Below, piece after piece: positions 42,187 to 51,859 of a stretch of DNA of 64,000 bases (the stretch's first letter is position 1; the number at the start of each line of letters is the position of its first letter). This stretch comes from Pseudomonas chlororaphis subsp. aurantiaca (GTDB lineage: Bacteria; Pseudomonadota; Gammaproteobacteria; Pseudomonadales; Pseudomonadaceae). The stretch lies in NCBI RefSeq assembly GCF_013466605.1, contig NZ_CP059162.1, forward strand, positions 1-64,000, in the 5' to 3' direction. The notes under the pieces are model-generated. The model had not been told where the DNA came from. It saw nothing but the letters and a program-made list of their open reading frames with translations, and made no database searches. The position numbers and the translations under genes were made by a program.

Positions 42187-43137
42187 ATGTATGAAGCGCT
42201 TGGCGACCTGTCCCTGGACCTGTTCCGCGTATTCGAGGCGGCGGCGCGCCAGCGCAGCTTTACCGCCGCGGCGGTGGAACTGGGGACCACCCAGCCGGCC
42301 ATCAGCCAGCAGATCAAGCGGCTGGAGGAACAGCTCGGCACCCGGCTGTTCGACCGCATCTACCGTGGCATCGAACTGACCGAGGCCGGCAGCCAGTTGT
42401 TCGAACAGGTGCAGGCCGGCTTGCAGAGCATCGACAGCGGCCTGAGCGCCATCACCGCCCAGCATCAGCACGAGGTGCTGCAGGTGGCCACCGACTTCGC
42501 CTTTGCCGCCTACTGGCTGATGCCGCGGCTGCCCCGTTTCCACGCCGCTAATCCGCAGGTGGATGTGAGCCTGGTCACCAGCGAGCGCAGCCACAACATG
42601 CTGCGTACCGATATCGACGTGGCGGTGCTGTTTGGCGATGGCCGTTTCAAGCAGGGGGAAAGCCACTGGCTGTTCAATGAAGAGGTGTTTCCGGTGTGCA
42701 GCCCGCTGCTGCTCAAGGAGCGACCGCTACCGCTGGGCGCCCAGTCGCTGCTGGAGTTTCCGCTGCTGCACCTGAAGGGCGAAAACAGCAGCCACTGGTT
42801 CGACTGGAGCGGCGTGTTCCGCGAGTTGGGGATTGCTACCCCGCCGACACCCGGGCAGCTGCGTTTCGACAACTACACCCTGCTGATCCAGGCGGCGATC
42901 GGTGGCCAGGGCGTGGGCATTGGCTGGCGCCACCTTGTGGATAACTTGTTGGCGCAAGGTCTGTTGTGCCGGCCGATCAGCGAAACGCTGATCTCCCGCT
43001 ACGGCTATTACGTGGTCCTGCCCCAGCGCAAACGCCGCGGGCCGCTGATCCAGCGGTTTTTCGACTGGCTGATGGCCGAGCAAGCCGACAGCGCGCAATC
43101 GCTCAAGGGATTGTCGCTGCCCTCGATTGCCTTGTAG
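42187..43137 (+). CDS. LysR-family regulator of the choline-O-sulfate genes
   Basis: A 316-residue LysR protein: helix-turn-helix (about 8-67; LDLFRVFEAAARQRSFTAAAVELGTTQPAISQQIKRLEEQLGTRLFDRIYRGIELTEAG) and a co-inducer-binding domain. Divergent from betC as at PA0031-PA0032, so it probably activates betC-choX in response to choline-O-sulfate or a related ligand. Its 3' end overlaps the convergent DoxX gene by 35 bp. A DnaA box lies at 42936-42944. Confidence 0.9.
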   Translation: MYEALGDLSLDLFRVFEAAARQRSFTAAAVELGTTQPAISQQIKRLEEQLGTRLFDRIYRGIELTEAGSQLFEQVQAGLQSIDSGLSAITAQHQHEVLQVATDFAFAAYWLMPRLPRFHAANPQVDVSLVTSERSHNMLRTDIDVAVLFGDGRFKQGESHWLFNEEVFPVCSPLLLKERPLPLGAQSLLEFPLLHLKGENSSHWFDWSGVFRELGIATPPTPGQLRFDNYTLLIQAAIGGQGVGIGWRHLVDNLLAQGLLCRPISETLISRYGYYVVLPQRKRRGPLIQRFFDWLMAEQADSAQSLKGLSLPSIAL

Positions 43138-43564
43138 GCGAGGCCTTGAACAGGTACTGCAGGGACAGGGCGCCATTGCCGAGGCACATCAGCGACACCG
43201 AGACCACTGCCAGGAAGGCCAGGTATTCCCAGCCACCGCCCGGGCTGGTGTAGATCCAGCCATGGGCACCGTGGACGAAGGCAATGGCGCCCAGCAGCAT
43301 CGGCAGCAGGGCCAGGGCGATCCAGCGCACAGCGATGCCCAGGACCAACAGCAAGCCGCCCGCCAGTTCCGCGCCCACCGCCGGGTAGGTCATCCATTCG
43401 GGCATGCCGGTGGCGCCGAACAGCCTGAGGGTGCCCGGCCAGCCCAGGACCAGGATCTTGAACAGCGCATGGGCGATGTACATGGCGCCCAGGGCCAGGC
43501 GCAGCAACAGGGCGGCCCATTGTTCCGGAGATGAGTGCGGTGAGCCGAGCGAGCGGGCAGGCAT
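43103..43564 (-). CDS. DoxX-family membrane protein
   Basis: A 153-residue protein with four hydrophobic helices: ALLLRLALGAMYIAHALFKILVLG, VGAELAGGLLLVLGIAVRWIALALLPMLLGAIAFVHG, and WEYLAFLAVVSVSLMCLG. The pattern fits DoxX/DoxD-like proteins of quinone or redox metabolism; its exact role is unknown. It overlaps the convergent LysR gene by 35 bp and lies 48 bp after the UbiA-like gene on the same strand, so they may be co-transcribed. Confidence 0.85.
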   Translation of the reverse strand: MPARSLGSPHSSPEQWAALLLRLALGAMYIAHALFKILVLGWPGTLRLFGATGMPEWMTYPAVGAELAGGLLLVLGIAVRWIALALLPMLLGAIAFVHGAHGWIYTSPGGGWEYLAFLAVVSVSLMCLGNGALSLQYLFKASPTRQSRAATIP

Positions 43565-43612
43565 ATGACGAGTCCTTGTGTTGTGGGTCGAGGGTGTTGC
43601 CGGGGTGGGCAG

Positions 43613-44554
43613 TCAGACGATCGACACCGAGGTGCCGACCAGCAGCAGGACGCCGACATGGCAGTTGCTGCGAAACAGGTTGTTGCAGGGCTCCGGGTTA
43701 TCCGGATGGAACTGGTCGAGCTGGTAAGCCAGGGACAGGGCGACCGGCAGCAGCAGGATGAAGTACCCGGGATTGACGCCGGCCAGCACCCCGGCCGTGC
43801 ACCAGCACAGCAGGGTCATGGCGTAGAACCCGCCGATCCAGGCCTTGCCCCGGTCGGCGAACAGCGTCGCGGTGGAACGCAGGCCCATCTTCAGGTCGTC
43901 TGCACGGTCGCTGTAGGCATAGAGGGTGTCGTAGCCCAGCTGCCAGAACAGGCAGCCGAGCCACAGCGCCAGCGCGCTGGGTTGCAGGCGGCCAGTGGTT
44001 TCCACACTGGCCATGAGCACTCCCCAATTGAACACCGCGCCGAGAAACGCCTGGGGCCAGTGGGTGAAGCGCTTGAGCAGCGGATAGAGCAGAGTCAGGG
44101 GCACGCAGCACAGCGCCAGCAGCACTGTCAGCGGTTGCAGGAACAGCAGCAATACCGCCGCCAGCAGCAACTGTACGACCAGGCAGGTCAGCGCTTGCCC
44201 CAGGCTCAGTGAACCGTTGGCCAAGGGACGCTCGCGGGTGCGGTTGACCTGGGCGTCGAAGCGCCGGTCGAAGATGTCGTTGATGCTGCAGCCGGCGCTG
44301 CGCATGAGCAGCGCGCCCAGCGAGAACACCAGCACCTCTGTGGCTTGCGGCACGCGGCCGGCCGACAGCAGCAGCGAAGCCAGGGCCGGCAGTAGAGTCA
44401 GCCAGGTGCCGATGGGCCGGTCCAGGCGCATCAGGCGGGCGTAGGCTTGCCAGGGGCCGGGCAGCCGGGCCGAGACCCAGTCGTGGGCGCGGATGTCATT
44501 CAGGTCGGCAGTCGCGCGCGGTGGCTGCGACGGATTGTTGGGGCTTGCAGGCAT
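43613..44554 (-). CDS. UbiA-family prenyltransferase (4-hydroxybenzoate polyprenyltransferase-like)
   Basis: A 313-residue membrane prenyltransferase. It has the UbiA start region YARLMRLDRPIGTWLTLLPALASLLLSAG, the first Asp motif NDIFDRRFDAQVNRTRERPLANG and the second YAYSDRADDLKMGLRSTATLF, within about eight helices. It looks like a ubiquinone-type enzyme, but UbiC is not adjacent. Pseudomonas normally keeps ubiA beside ubiC elsewhere, so this is probably a second copy. ATG 44554 was chosen; the frame extends to 44920 without support. Confidence 0.88.
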   Translation of the reverse strand: MPASPNNPSQPPRATADLNDIRAHDWVSARLPGPWQAYARLMRLDRPIGTWLTLLPALASLLLSAGRVPQATEVLVFSLGALLMRSAGCSINDIFDRRFDAQVNRTRERPLANGSLSLGQALTCLVVQLLLAAVLLLFLQPLTVLLALCCVPLTLLYPLLKRFTHWPQAFLGAVFNWGVLMASVETTGRLQPSALALWLGCLFWQLGYDTLYAYSDRADDLKMGLRSTATLFADRGKAWIGGFYAMTLLCWCTAGVLAGVNPGYFILLLPVALSLAYQLDQFHPDNPEPCNNLFRSNCHVGVLLLVGTSVSIV

Positions 44555-44785
44555 GTGCGGTCCCTGGCCTTGATCATCGTTTCGAACGCTAGCCGCGAGG
44601 TTGTCCCCAGCAGGGTGACGACACTCATGAACCTGGCGTTCGGTGAATTTCGGGCAAGCCGCTGCCGTGATCGCCGTGTCTGGTTCCAGGGCCATCGGGT
44701 TGCTTGCCGGATGCGCTAAAGTTGCCCGCGCCCGCCCCCCGGGGCAAGGGAACAATCCGCAATAGCCTCCTGCAGGATATGCAAT

Positions 44786-45784
44786 ATGCTCCGTGATGAA
44801 GTGCCTAGCGTCCCGCGTATCGACCTGAACCTGCTGCGGGTATTCGATGCCGTCTATGAAGACCGCAGCATCCTCCTGGCCAGCAAGCGTCTGCACCTGA
44901 GCCAGTCGGCGGTCAGCCATGCCCTGACCCGGTTGCGCGAGTCCTTGCAGGACGAACTGTTCATCCGGACCGCCAGGGGCATGCAGCCTTCGGCCCGGGC
45001 CGAGGCGATTGCCGGCCCTTTGCGCGAGGCGCTATTGACCATCCAGCGGACGGTGGGCGTGGAAGCCTTCGACCCCTCCACGGCGACGCGCACTTTCACC
45101 CTGGCGGCCAATGACTACATGAGTGCAGTGCTGCTGGTGCCCTTGCTCCAACGTTTGGCGCAACAGGCGCCGGGCGTGGAACTGGTGTTGCGGCCCTCGA
45201 CCCGGCTGGACCTGGCCGAGCAGATCGATGTCGGACGTATCGACCTGGCCCTCGGGCTGTTTGCCGAGCTGCCGCAGCGCATACACAGCACCTGCCTCTG
45301 GCAGCAGCAGGATGTAATGCTGATGTGCCCGGGACACCCCATGCTCGAGCTGCCCGCGGTAACCCTGGAGGCATTGGCGGATTACCCGCTGGTTACCCTG
45401 TCGGTGGGCGGCCAGGAGGAAGGCGCGGTCAATGGCTACATCCTCGAACGTGGCATTGCCCGGCAGTCGGAGATGTTTGATCGCCAGCGCCTGGAGCAGG
45501 CGCTGGCGGCGATTGGCCGGCGGCCTGATTACAAGGTCACCCTGCCCCATTCCCTGGTCTTGCCGCAGCTGCTGGAGCAGTCGCAGTGGGTGGCGATTGT
45601 GCCGGCGCCGTTGGCTCGGGCCTTCGAGCAACGTTTTGCCTTGTCGCAGCGGGCGCTGCCCCTGGCCGTCGAGCCGTCACCGTTGCTGGCGATCTGGCAT
45701 GGGCGCAACAGCGCCGATCCGGCCCACCTCTGGTTACGCCAGCAATTGCTGGAAGTGGCTGCGACCTTGGCCGAGCAGCCTTGA
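44786..45784 (+). CDS. LysR-family transcriptional regulator
   Basis: A 332-residue LysR protein of the NodD/TdcA-like branch: helix-turn-helix about 12-70 (IDLNLLRVFDAVYEDRSILLASKRLHLSQSAVSHALTRLRESLQDELFIRTARGMQPSARA) and a PBP2-like sensor domain. It is divergent from the UbiA-like gene with 231 bp between, so it probably controls ubiA-doxX; the ligand is unknown. It runs convergently into the next gene with only 3 bp between stops. Confidence 0.9.
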   Translation: MLRDEVPSVPRIDLNLLRVFDAVYEDRSILLASKRLHLSQSAVSHALTRLRESLQDELFIRTARGMQPSARAEAIAGPLREALLTIQRTVGVEAFDPSTATRTFTLAANDYMSAVLLVPLLQRLAQQAPGVELVLRPSTRLDLAEQIDVGRIDLALGLFAELPQRIHSTCLWQQQDVMLMCPGHPMLELPAVTLEALADYPLVTLSVGGQEEGAVNGYILERGIARQSEMFDRQRLEQALAAIGRRPDYKVTLPHSLVLPQLLEQSQWVAIVPAPLARAFEQRFALSQRALPLAVEPSPLLAIWHGRNSADPAHLWLRQQLLEVAATLAEQP

Positions 45785-45787
45785 GCC

Positions 45788-46453
45788 TCAGCCCCGGGCA
45801 GGCCTATCGACGAAGTTCACATGCTCGCGCAGATGCAGGTTCAGTTGCAGCTCATCGGCGATGCCGGCAGCTACCCGCGCCAGTCGCTGCACCGACTCAT
45901 CCTGCTTCGGCGGGAGGCTGCCGGCGGGTTGGCGGAAATGGTCCAGGGTCAGTCCGGGCACACTGCGTGGAGTATTCACCAGGGTCCAGCGCAAGCTGCT
46001 GCCTTGTAGCGCATCGAGGATGGCTTCGGCGGCCTGGCGCTGTGGGCGGTCTTCCATTTCCGGGTTGTCCAGCACCTCGAAATTTCCCAGCAGAAACAGG
46101 CGCCGGACGCCCGCAGCCTGCATGCCGGCGATCAGCGCTTCGACCGCGCGGAGTTGCTCCCGGGGTTCGAGAAGCAGGTTTTCCTGCTGTTCGAGGCCCA
46201 TGGGCAGCCCCGGGGCATCCAGCAGGCAGACCACCACGTCGCCTCCGGCCACGCTTTGCCTGACCCGCGCGGCATCGAACAGGTCACCGCATTTGGTGCG
46301 CAAACCGGGAAGGGGCTCGAGGGCCGTCAGGTCGTCGAGGATGGCGATGACTTCATGCTGGCGCCGCAGGAACTCCGCCATCAGCGCGCTGCCCAGGCTG
46401 CTCATGGCACCGTAGAGCACCAGCTTGACCACCGGGGTTTCGGCATTTTTCAT
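45788..46453 (-). CDS. NAD(P)-binding Rossmann oxidoreductase (NmrA/atypical SDR)
   Basis: A 221-residue protein with an N-terminal Rossmann motif in VVKLVLYGAMSSLGSALMAEFLRRQHEVIAILDD and RRLFLLGNFEVL typical of NmrA-like reductases or epimerases. No SDR Tyr-x3-Lys site is evident, so it may sense or bind the cofactor without catalysis. It is convergent with the LysR gene and divergent from the DOPA-dioxygenase-like gene. Substrate unknown. Confidence 0.78.
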   Translation of the reverse strand: MKNAETPVVKLVLYGAMSSLGSALMAEFLRRQHEVIAILDDLTALEPLPGLRTKCGDLFDAARVRQSVAGGDVVVCLLDAPGLPMGLEQQENLLLEPREQLRAVEALIAGMQAAGVRRLFLLGNFEVLDNPEMEDRPQRQAAEAILDALQGSSLRWTLVNTPRSVPGLTLDHFRQPAGSLPPKQDESVQRLARVAAGIADELQLNLHLREHVNFVDRPARG

Positions 46454-46533
46454 GGCGCGGCTCGTCTCTTTACACTGGTAAGGTTATGACCTGTGGGCTG
46501 TCGCCAGGGTTCGACTTTGTCATGAGAGGTTCC

Positions 46534-46860
46534 ATGCAACGCATCAAGGGCTATCACGCCCACGTCTATTTCGACGCCAGCACCATCGACCAGGCGCGGG
46601 CGCTGTGTGAGCAGGCGGCGCAATTGTTTCCGTTGAAGATGGGGCGGGTGCATGAACGGCCGGTCGGCCCGCATCCGGACTGGAGCTGTCAGCTGGCGTT
46701 CGAACCGCAGTACCTGGGGGAGGTGCTGCCGTGGCTGGCGCTCAATCGCAACGGGTTGGTGGTGTTTCTGCACCCGGACACCGGGGACGATCTGAAGGAT
46801 CACACCGAGCATGCGGTCTGGATGGGGGCGATCAGGCCGCTGGACCTGTCGATTTTTTGA
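46534..46860 (+). CDS. DOPA 4,5-dioxygenase family protein
   Basis: A 108-residue protein of the DOPA dioxygenase family (short ferredoxin-like fold): MQRIKGYHAHVYFDASTIDQARALCEQAAQLFPLKMGRVHERPVGPHPDWSCQLAFEPQYLGEVLPWLALNRNGLVVFLHPDTGDDLKDHTEHAVWMG. Conserved His in YHAHVYF, GPHPDW and FLHPDTGDDLKDH are likely metal ligands. AGAGG lies 5 nt before the ATG at 46534; earlier starts lack one. The bacterial substrate is not known. Confidence 0.87.
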   Translation: MQRIKGYHAHVYFDASTIDQARALCEQAAQLFPLKMGRVHERPVGPHPDWSCQLAFEPQYLGEVLPWLALNRNGLVVFLHPDTGDDLKDHTEHAVWMGAIRPLDLSIF

Positions 46861-46871
46861 GCGTTTCGCGA

Positions 46872-46923
46872 GCCCGCTCGCTCCCGTGGGAGCGAGCGGG
46901 CGGCGATCCGACTTGCCCGCGAT
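46872..46923. repeat. Composite REP hairpin
   Basis: A perfect 14-bp hairpin (46872-46885 with 46888-46901, arm GCCCGCTCGCTCCC, loop GT) runs into the 20-mer CGATCCGACTTGCCCGCGAT (46904-46923), shared exactly with 34698-34717. It follows the DOPA-dioxygenase-like gene and may also stop its transcript. Confidence 0.8.
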
Positions 46924-46999
46924 GAACGATGGCGTGTTGTGACAGACACACCGTATTGCCGTCATCGCACGCAAGCTGTGCGCCTACAGGAGCGGGCGG

Positions 47000-47467
47000 T
47001 CAATACAGCACGCCATCGAGGATCTCGTAGACGATCCCGCTGCCTACCGCGATCAGCACGATATCGGCGCCCATGCGCCGCCATTCATAACCCGGGTAGT
47101 ACGGCAGGTGCGCCAGGGCGCGGTTGTCCAGGCGTTCGCCGTAGTAGCCGCGGGGCAGCGGCTGGCCGCGCACCAGGTGGATGCCTTGGGGCGGTGGTGC
47201 GCCGCGTAAGAAGTAGAGGTGATTGTCGCGAATGGTCTCGCGCACCGGGCCGAAATCCCGGGGCGGGCCGCCACGCCGATCGGCCTGCGGGCCACGATGC
47301 TCATCGCCCCGATTGTCCGCGCGATTGTCTCCTCGATTGTCGTAGCGACCCTGTTGCGGGCCTCCGCGATCGTGGTCGTCCCGTGGGTCCGCGACCGCGT
47401 GCAGCAGCGGGCTGGCGCTGAGCATCAGCACGCCGAGACCGGCAATCAGGCGTTTGGGCATTTTCAT
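47000..47467 (-). CDS. RcnB-family exported protein
   Basis: A 155-residue periplasmic protein. The signal peptide (MKMPKRLIAGLGVLMLSASPLLHAVA) is followed by a charged low-complexity stretch rich in Asp, Asn, Arg and Gly (DPRDDHDRGGPQQGRYDNRGDNRADNRGDE) and a C-terminal RcnB-like domain (IHLVRGQPLPRGYYGERLDN...WRRMGADIVLIAVGSGIVYEILDGVLY). E. coli RcnB aids nickel/cobalt homeostasis; the role here is unknown. It lies downstream of trpA but beyond a terminator. Confidence 0.82.
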   Translation of the reverse strand: MKMPKRLIAGLGVLMLSASPLLHAVADPRDDHDRGGPQQGRYDNRGDNRADNRGDEHRGPQADRRGGPPRDFGPVRETIRDNHLYFLRGAPPPQGIHLVRGQPLPRGYYGERLDNRALAHLPYYPGYEWRRMGADIVLIAVGSGIVYEILDGVLY

Positions 47468-47493
47468 CGGGTCTTCCTCAGAGCACGAGCAAC

Positions 47494-47527
47494 AAAAAGG
47501 GGTTCAGAACCTGGTCCTGAACCCCTT
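47494..47527 (-). terminator. Rho-independent terminator of trpBA
   Basis: On the minus strand an 11-bp perfect stem (arm AAGGGGTTCAG, 47497-47507 with 47517-47527) closes a 9-nt loop and is followed by five T (47498-47494). It lies 61 bp after the trpA stop and before the RcnB gene. Confidence 0.92.
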
Positions 47528-47588
47528 GGTCTTGCTGGTTTAGTCTGTGGATCCCGAGGCTAATTCCTCTGTATCAGGAACTTTACCC

Positions 47589-48400
47589 TCAGCTGACACG
47601 GGCTTGACGCACCCCTTCGGCGAGGGAGGCGCACAGGCTCAGCACGCCGTCCACGGCCTGCTCGGAGCTGGTGGCATTGGCGATCCGGTCGATCAGCGCC
47701 GAACCCACCACCACACCGTCGGCCAGGCGGGCGATGGCCGCGGCCTGCTCCGGGGTGCGGATGCCGAAACCGATGCTGATCGGCAGGTCGGTGTGGCGAC
47801 GCAGGCGGGTCACCGCCTCTTCCACATGCTCCAGGGTGGCGGAACCGGCACCGGTCACACCGGCCACGGAGACGTAGTAGACGAAGCCCGAGCTACCGTT
47901 CAGCACCTTCGGCAGGCGCACGTCGTCGGTGGTCGGCGTGGTCAGGCGGATGAAGTCGATACCGGCGGCCTGGGACGGGTCGCACAGCTCGGCGTTGTGC
48001 TCGGGCGGCATGTCGACCACGATCAGGCCGTCGACGCCGGCCTCCTTGGCTTCAGCGATGAAACGCGGCACGCCGTAGTGGTGGATCGGGTTGAAGTACC
48101 CCATCAGCACCAGCGGTGTATCGTTGTTGCCGGCGCGGAACTCGCGAACCATTTGCAGGGTTTTCGCCAGGTTCTGCTTGGCTCCCAGGGCGCGGATGTT
48201 GGCCAGCTGGATCGCCGGGCCGTCGGCCATCGGATCGGTGAAGGGCATGCCCAGCTCGATCACGTCGGCGCCGGCTGCCGGCAAGCCCTTGAGGATTGCC
48301 AGGGAGGCGTCGTAGCCCGGGTCGCCGGCGGTGACGAAGGTCACCAGGGCGGCGCGGTTCTGTTGCTTAAGCTCGGCAAAGCGCGTTTGCAGGCGGCTCA

Positions 48401-48401
<1 letters not shown>
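47589..48401 (-). CDS. trpA: Tryptophan synthase alpha chain
   Basis: Cleaves indole-3-glycerol phosphate to indole for the beta chain. The 270-residue TIM barrel has [28 protein letters not shown], catalytic Glu/Asp in [21 protein letters not shown], and [28 protein letters not shown]. Its ATG overlaps the trpB stop by one base (TGATG), so the two are coupled. The frame's extension to 48584 is inside trpB and rejected. Confidence 0.98.
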
Positions 48402-49750
<1,349 letters not shown>

Positions 49751-50644
49751 ATGAGCCACGACTTGCCTCCGCTGAACGCCCTCCGGGCCTTTGAAGCCAC
49801 CGCTCGCCTGAACAGCGTCAGTCAGGCGGCCGAACAGCTGCACGTCACCCATGGCGCGGTCAGCCGCCAGTTGAAGGTGCTCGAGGAGCATCTCGGGGTG
49901 AGCCTGTTCGTCAAGGAAGGACGCGGCCTTAAACTCACAGATGCCGGCGTGCGTCTGCGCGACGCCAGCAGCGATGCTTTCGAGCGCCTGCGCACGGTCT
50001 GCGCCGAGCTGAGCCAGAGCACCGCCGATGCGCCCTTCGTGCTCGGTTGTTCCGGCAGCCTGCTGGCGCGCTGGTTCATCCCGCGCCTGGGGCGGTTGAA
50101 TGCCGACTTGCCGGACTTGCGCCTGCACCTGTCGGCTGGCGAAGGCGATCTCGACCCGCGCCGGCCGGGGCTGGATGCCTTGCTGGTATTCGCCGAGCCG
50201 CCGTGGCCGGCGGACATGCAGGTCTTTGAGCTGGCCAGCGAGCGCATCGGCCCGGTGCTCAGCCCGCGCTACAGCCGTTATGAGCAACTGCGCGAGGCGC
50301 CGGCCAGTGCGCTGCTCAACGAAACGTTGCTACAGACCACCTCGCGCCCGCAGGCCTGGCCCAGCTGGGCACGGCAGAATGGCATCGACGCCGGGGCGCT
50401 GAAGTTCGGGCAGGGTTTCGAGCATTTGTATTATTTGCTGGAGGCCGCGGTGGCCGGGCTGGGCGTGGCGATCGCGCCGCAGCCTCTGGTGGCCGAGGAC
50501 CTGCGTGCCGGGCGCCTGGTTGCCCCGTGGGGATTCTGTGAAACCCCGGGGCAACTGGCGTTGTGGCTACCCAAGCGCGCCGCGGACGGACGCGCCCGGC
50601 AGTTGGCGCAGTGGCTCAGCAACGAGCTGCGCCAGGCTCCTTAA
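49751..50644 (+). CDS. trpI: LysR-type activator of trpBA
   Basis: A 297-residue LysR protein of the GcvA/TrpI branch: helix-turn-helix about 5-65 ([62 protein letters not shown]). The start [19 protein letters not shown] is like known TrpI. Its place next to trpBA makes the identification strong. It activates trpBA with indoleglycerol phosphate as inducer. Its stop overlaps the convergent DUF883 stop. Confidence 0.95.
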   Translation: MSHDLPPLNALRAFEATARLNSVSQAAEQLHVTHGAVSRQLKVLEEHLGVSLFVKEGRGLKLTDAGVRLRDASSDAFERLRTVCAELSQSTADAPFVLGCSGSLLARWFIPRLGRLNADLPDLRLHLSAGEGDLDPRRPGLDALLVFAEPPWPADMQVFELASERIGPVLSPRYSRYEQLREAPASALLNETLLQTTSRPQAWPSWARQNGIDAGALKFGQGFEHLYYLLEAAVAGLGVAIAPQPLVAEDLRAGRLVAPWGFCETPGQLALWLPKRAADGRARQLAQWLSNELRQAP

Positions 50645-50967
50645 TTGCCGCGTTTGCACAGCAAGTAAGCGGCCAGCAGACCCAGCGCGCCCACCGCGAC
50701 GCCGGCGGTGGTCCAAGGGTGCTGCTGGGCATAGTCGCGGGTGGCGATCCCGGTTTCACGGGTTTTCACTTTGACTTCTTCATAGGCATCGCTGAGCAGG
50801 CTGCGCGAATGTCTCAATGCGCTCTCGGCGTTGCTTTTCAGCGCCTTGAGGGTTTTGCGCGACTCGTCCGAAGCGTCGTCCTTGAGGCTTTCCAGGGACT
50901 TGAGCAGACTTTCGATCTCGGCTTCCATGCTTTCCAATGAGGCTTTGCGTAGCGAAGTGTTGGCCAT
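50641..50967 (-). CDS. DUF883/ElaB-YqjD-like membrane-anchored protein
   Basis: A 108-residue protein: long amphipathic helix (about 8-75; [55 protein letters not shown]) and a single C-terminal TM helix ([21 protein letters not shown]). E. coli relatives YqjD/ElaB tether ribosomes to the inner membrane in stationary phase. The start MANTSLRK follows a GGAGAG site; a longer reading to 51036 is not favoured. Confidence 0.9.
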   Translation of the reverse strand: MANTSLRKASLESMEAEIESLLKSLESLKDDASDESRKTLKALKSNAESALRHSRSLLSDAYEEVKVKTRETGIATRDYAQQHPWTTAGVAVGALGLLAAYLLCKRGN

Positions 50968-51125
50968 GGTGGCTCTCCTGCATTGTTGATTGAGGGGGTC
51001 TGTAGGGTCCGACTGCGCGGCCTGGCGAAAGTGCATTAAATCTGCATGACGATGGGCCGGGGCTTATTCCAGTGTTGCTGGTAATCGCTGCTAGGCTTTG
51101 ATCTACCTCATAAGGAGAGAGCGCC

Positions 51126-51341
51126 ATGTCTGATCATCACACCTACAAGAAAGTCGAACTGGTCGGTTCGTCCCCTAGCAGCATCGAAGACGCCATCAAC
51201 AATGCGCTGGCCGAAGCCAGCAAAAGCATCAAGCACCTGGAGTGGTTCGAGGTCACTGAAACCCGCGGGCACATCCTTGATGGCAAGGCCGCGCATTTCC
51301 AGGTCACGCTCAAGGTCGGTTTCCGCATTGCCAACAGCTGA
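51126..51341 (+). CDS. Dodecin (flavin-binding)
   Basis: A 71-residue dodecin that forms hollow dodecamers binding FMN/riboflavin or CoA. The sequence is typical: [68 protein letters not shown], with the aromatic W in LEWFEV stacking the flavin. AAGGAGAG precedes the ATG. It is probably a single-gene unit for flavin storage. Confidence 0.96.
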   Translation: MSDHHTYKKVELVGSSPSSIEDAINNALAEASKSIKHLEWFEVTETRGHILDGKAAHFQVTLKVGFRIANS

Positions 51342-51471
51342 ACCTTGGCTAGGCTGTTGAACTTGTGCGCTGGCCGATTGCCATAGGGAATGGCAAAGCG
51401 CTATATCTGCCTCGATGCCGAGCAGGCCGAGGCTTGATGCTTATTTCTGATTCGACCAGGGAATGTGACCG

Positions 51472-51696
51472 ATGAAAAAACTGGTAATGGCTTTAGCGTT
51501 GTTGAGTGTCGCGGGAACAGCCCTTGCTGCCGGCAAATCATGCGAAGAGCTGAAAAGCGAAATCGCCGCGAAGATCGATGCCAAAGGCGTGTCGGGCTAT
51601 TCGCTGGAAATTGTCGACAAAGGCAGCGCGACTGACGGCAAAGTGGTCGGTACCTGTGAAGGCGGTACCAAGGAAATCGTCTATAAGCGCGGCTGA
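51472..51696 (+). CDS. DUF1161 small exported protein, copy 1
   Basis: A 74-residue protein with a clean signal peptide (MKKLVMALALLSVAGTALAAG) and a mature domain of about 54 residues (KSCEELKSEIAAKIDAKGVSGYSLEIVDKGSATDGKVVGTCEGGTKEIVYKRG) with two Cys that probably form a disulfide. Function unknown. A paralogue lies at 53707. A hairpin with an AGGGA loop lies upstream (51378-51396) and a terminator downstream. Confidence 0.9.
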   Translation: MKKLVMALALLSVAGTALAAGKSCEELKSEIAAKIDAKGVSGYSLEIVDKGSATDGKVVGTCEGGTKEIVYKRG

Positions 51697-51717
51697 GCCC
51701 TCGTAGAAATGAACAAG

Positions 51718-51742
51718 GCCGACGCGATGCGTCGGCTTTTTT
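51718..51742 (+). terminator. Terminator of DUF1161 copy 1
   Basis: Perfect 8-bp stem GCCGACGC/GCGTCGGC (51718-51725 with 51729-51736), loop GAT, followed by six T (51737-51742). Confidence 0.93.
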
Positions 51743-51775
51743 GTGCCCGGTTATTACTCAGGCCTGGCGCGCCCC

Positions 51776-51796
51776 TGTAGCCGCTGCCGCAGGCTG
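51776..51796. repeat. Solo REP unit, family B
   Basis: TGTAGCCGCTGCCGCAGG plus CTG, identical to the 26.8 and 39.5 kb units. The expected inverted partner near 51850 is strongly eroded (CTCGATTGCAGACTC), so this is a half-decayed pair. Confidence 0.7.
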
Positions 51797-51859
51797 AGCT
51801 CGCGGCCGAAGGGCGCGCAAGGCCTCAGGATCACAGAGTCCTTTGGCTCGATTGCAGAC

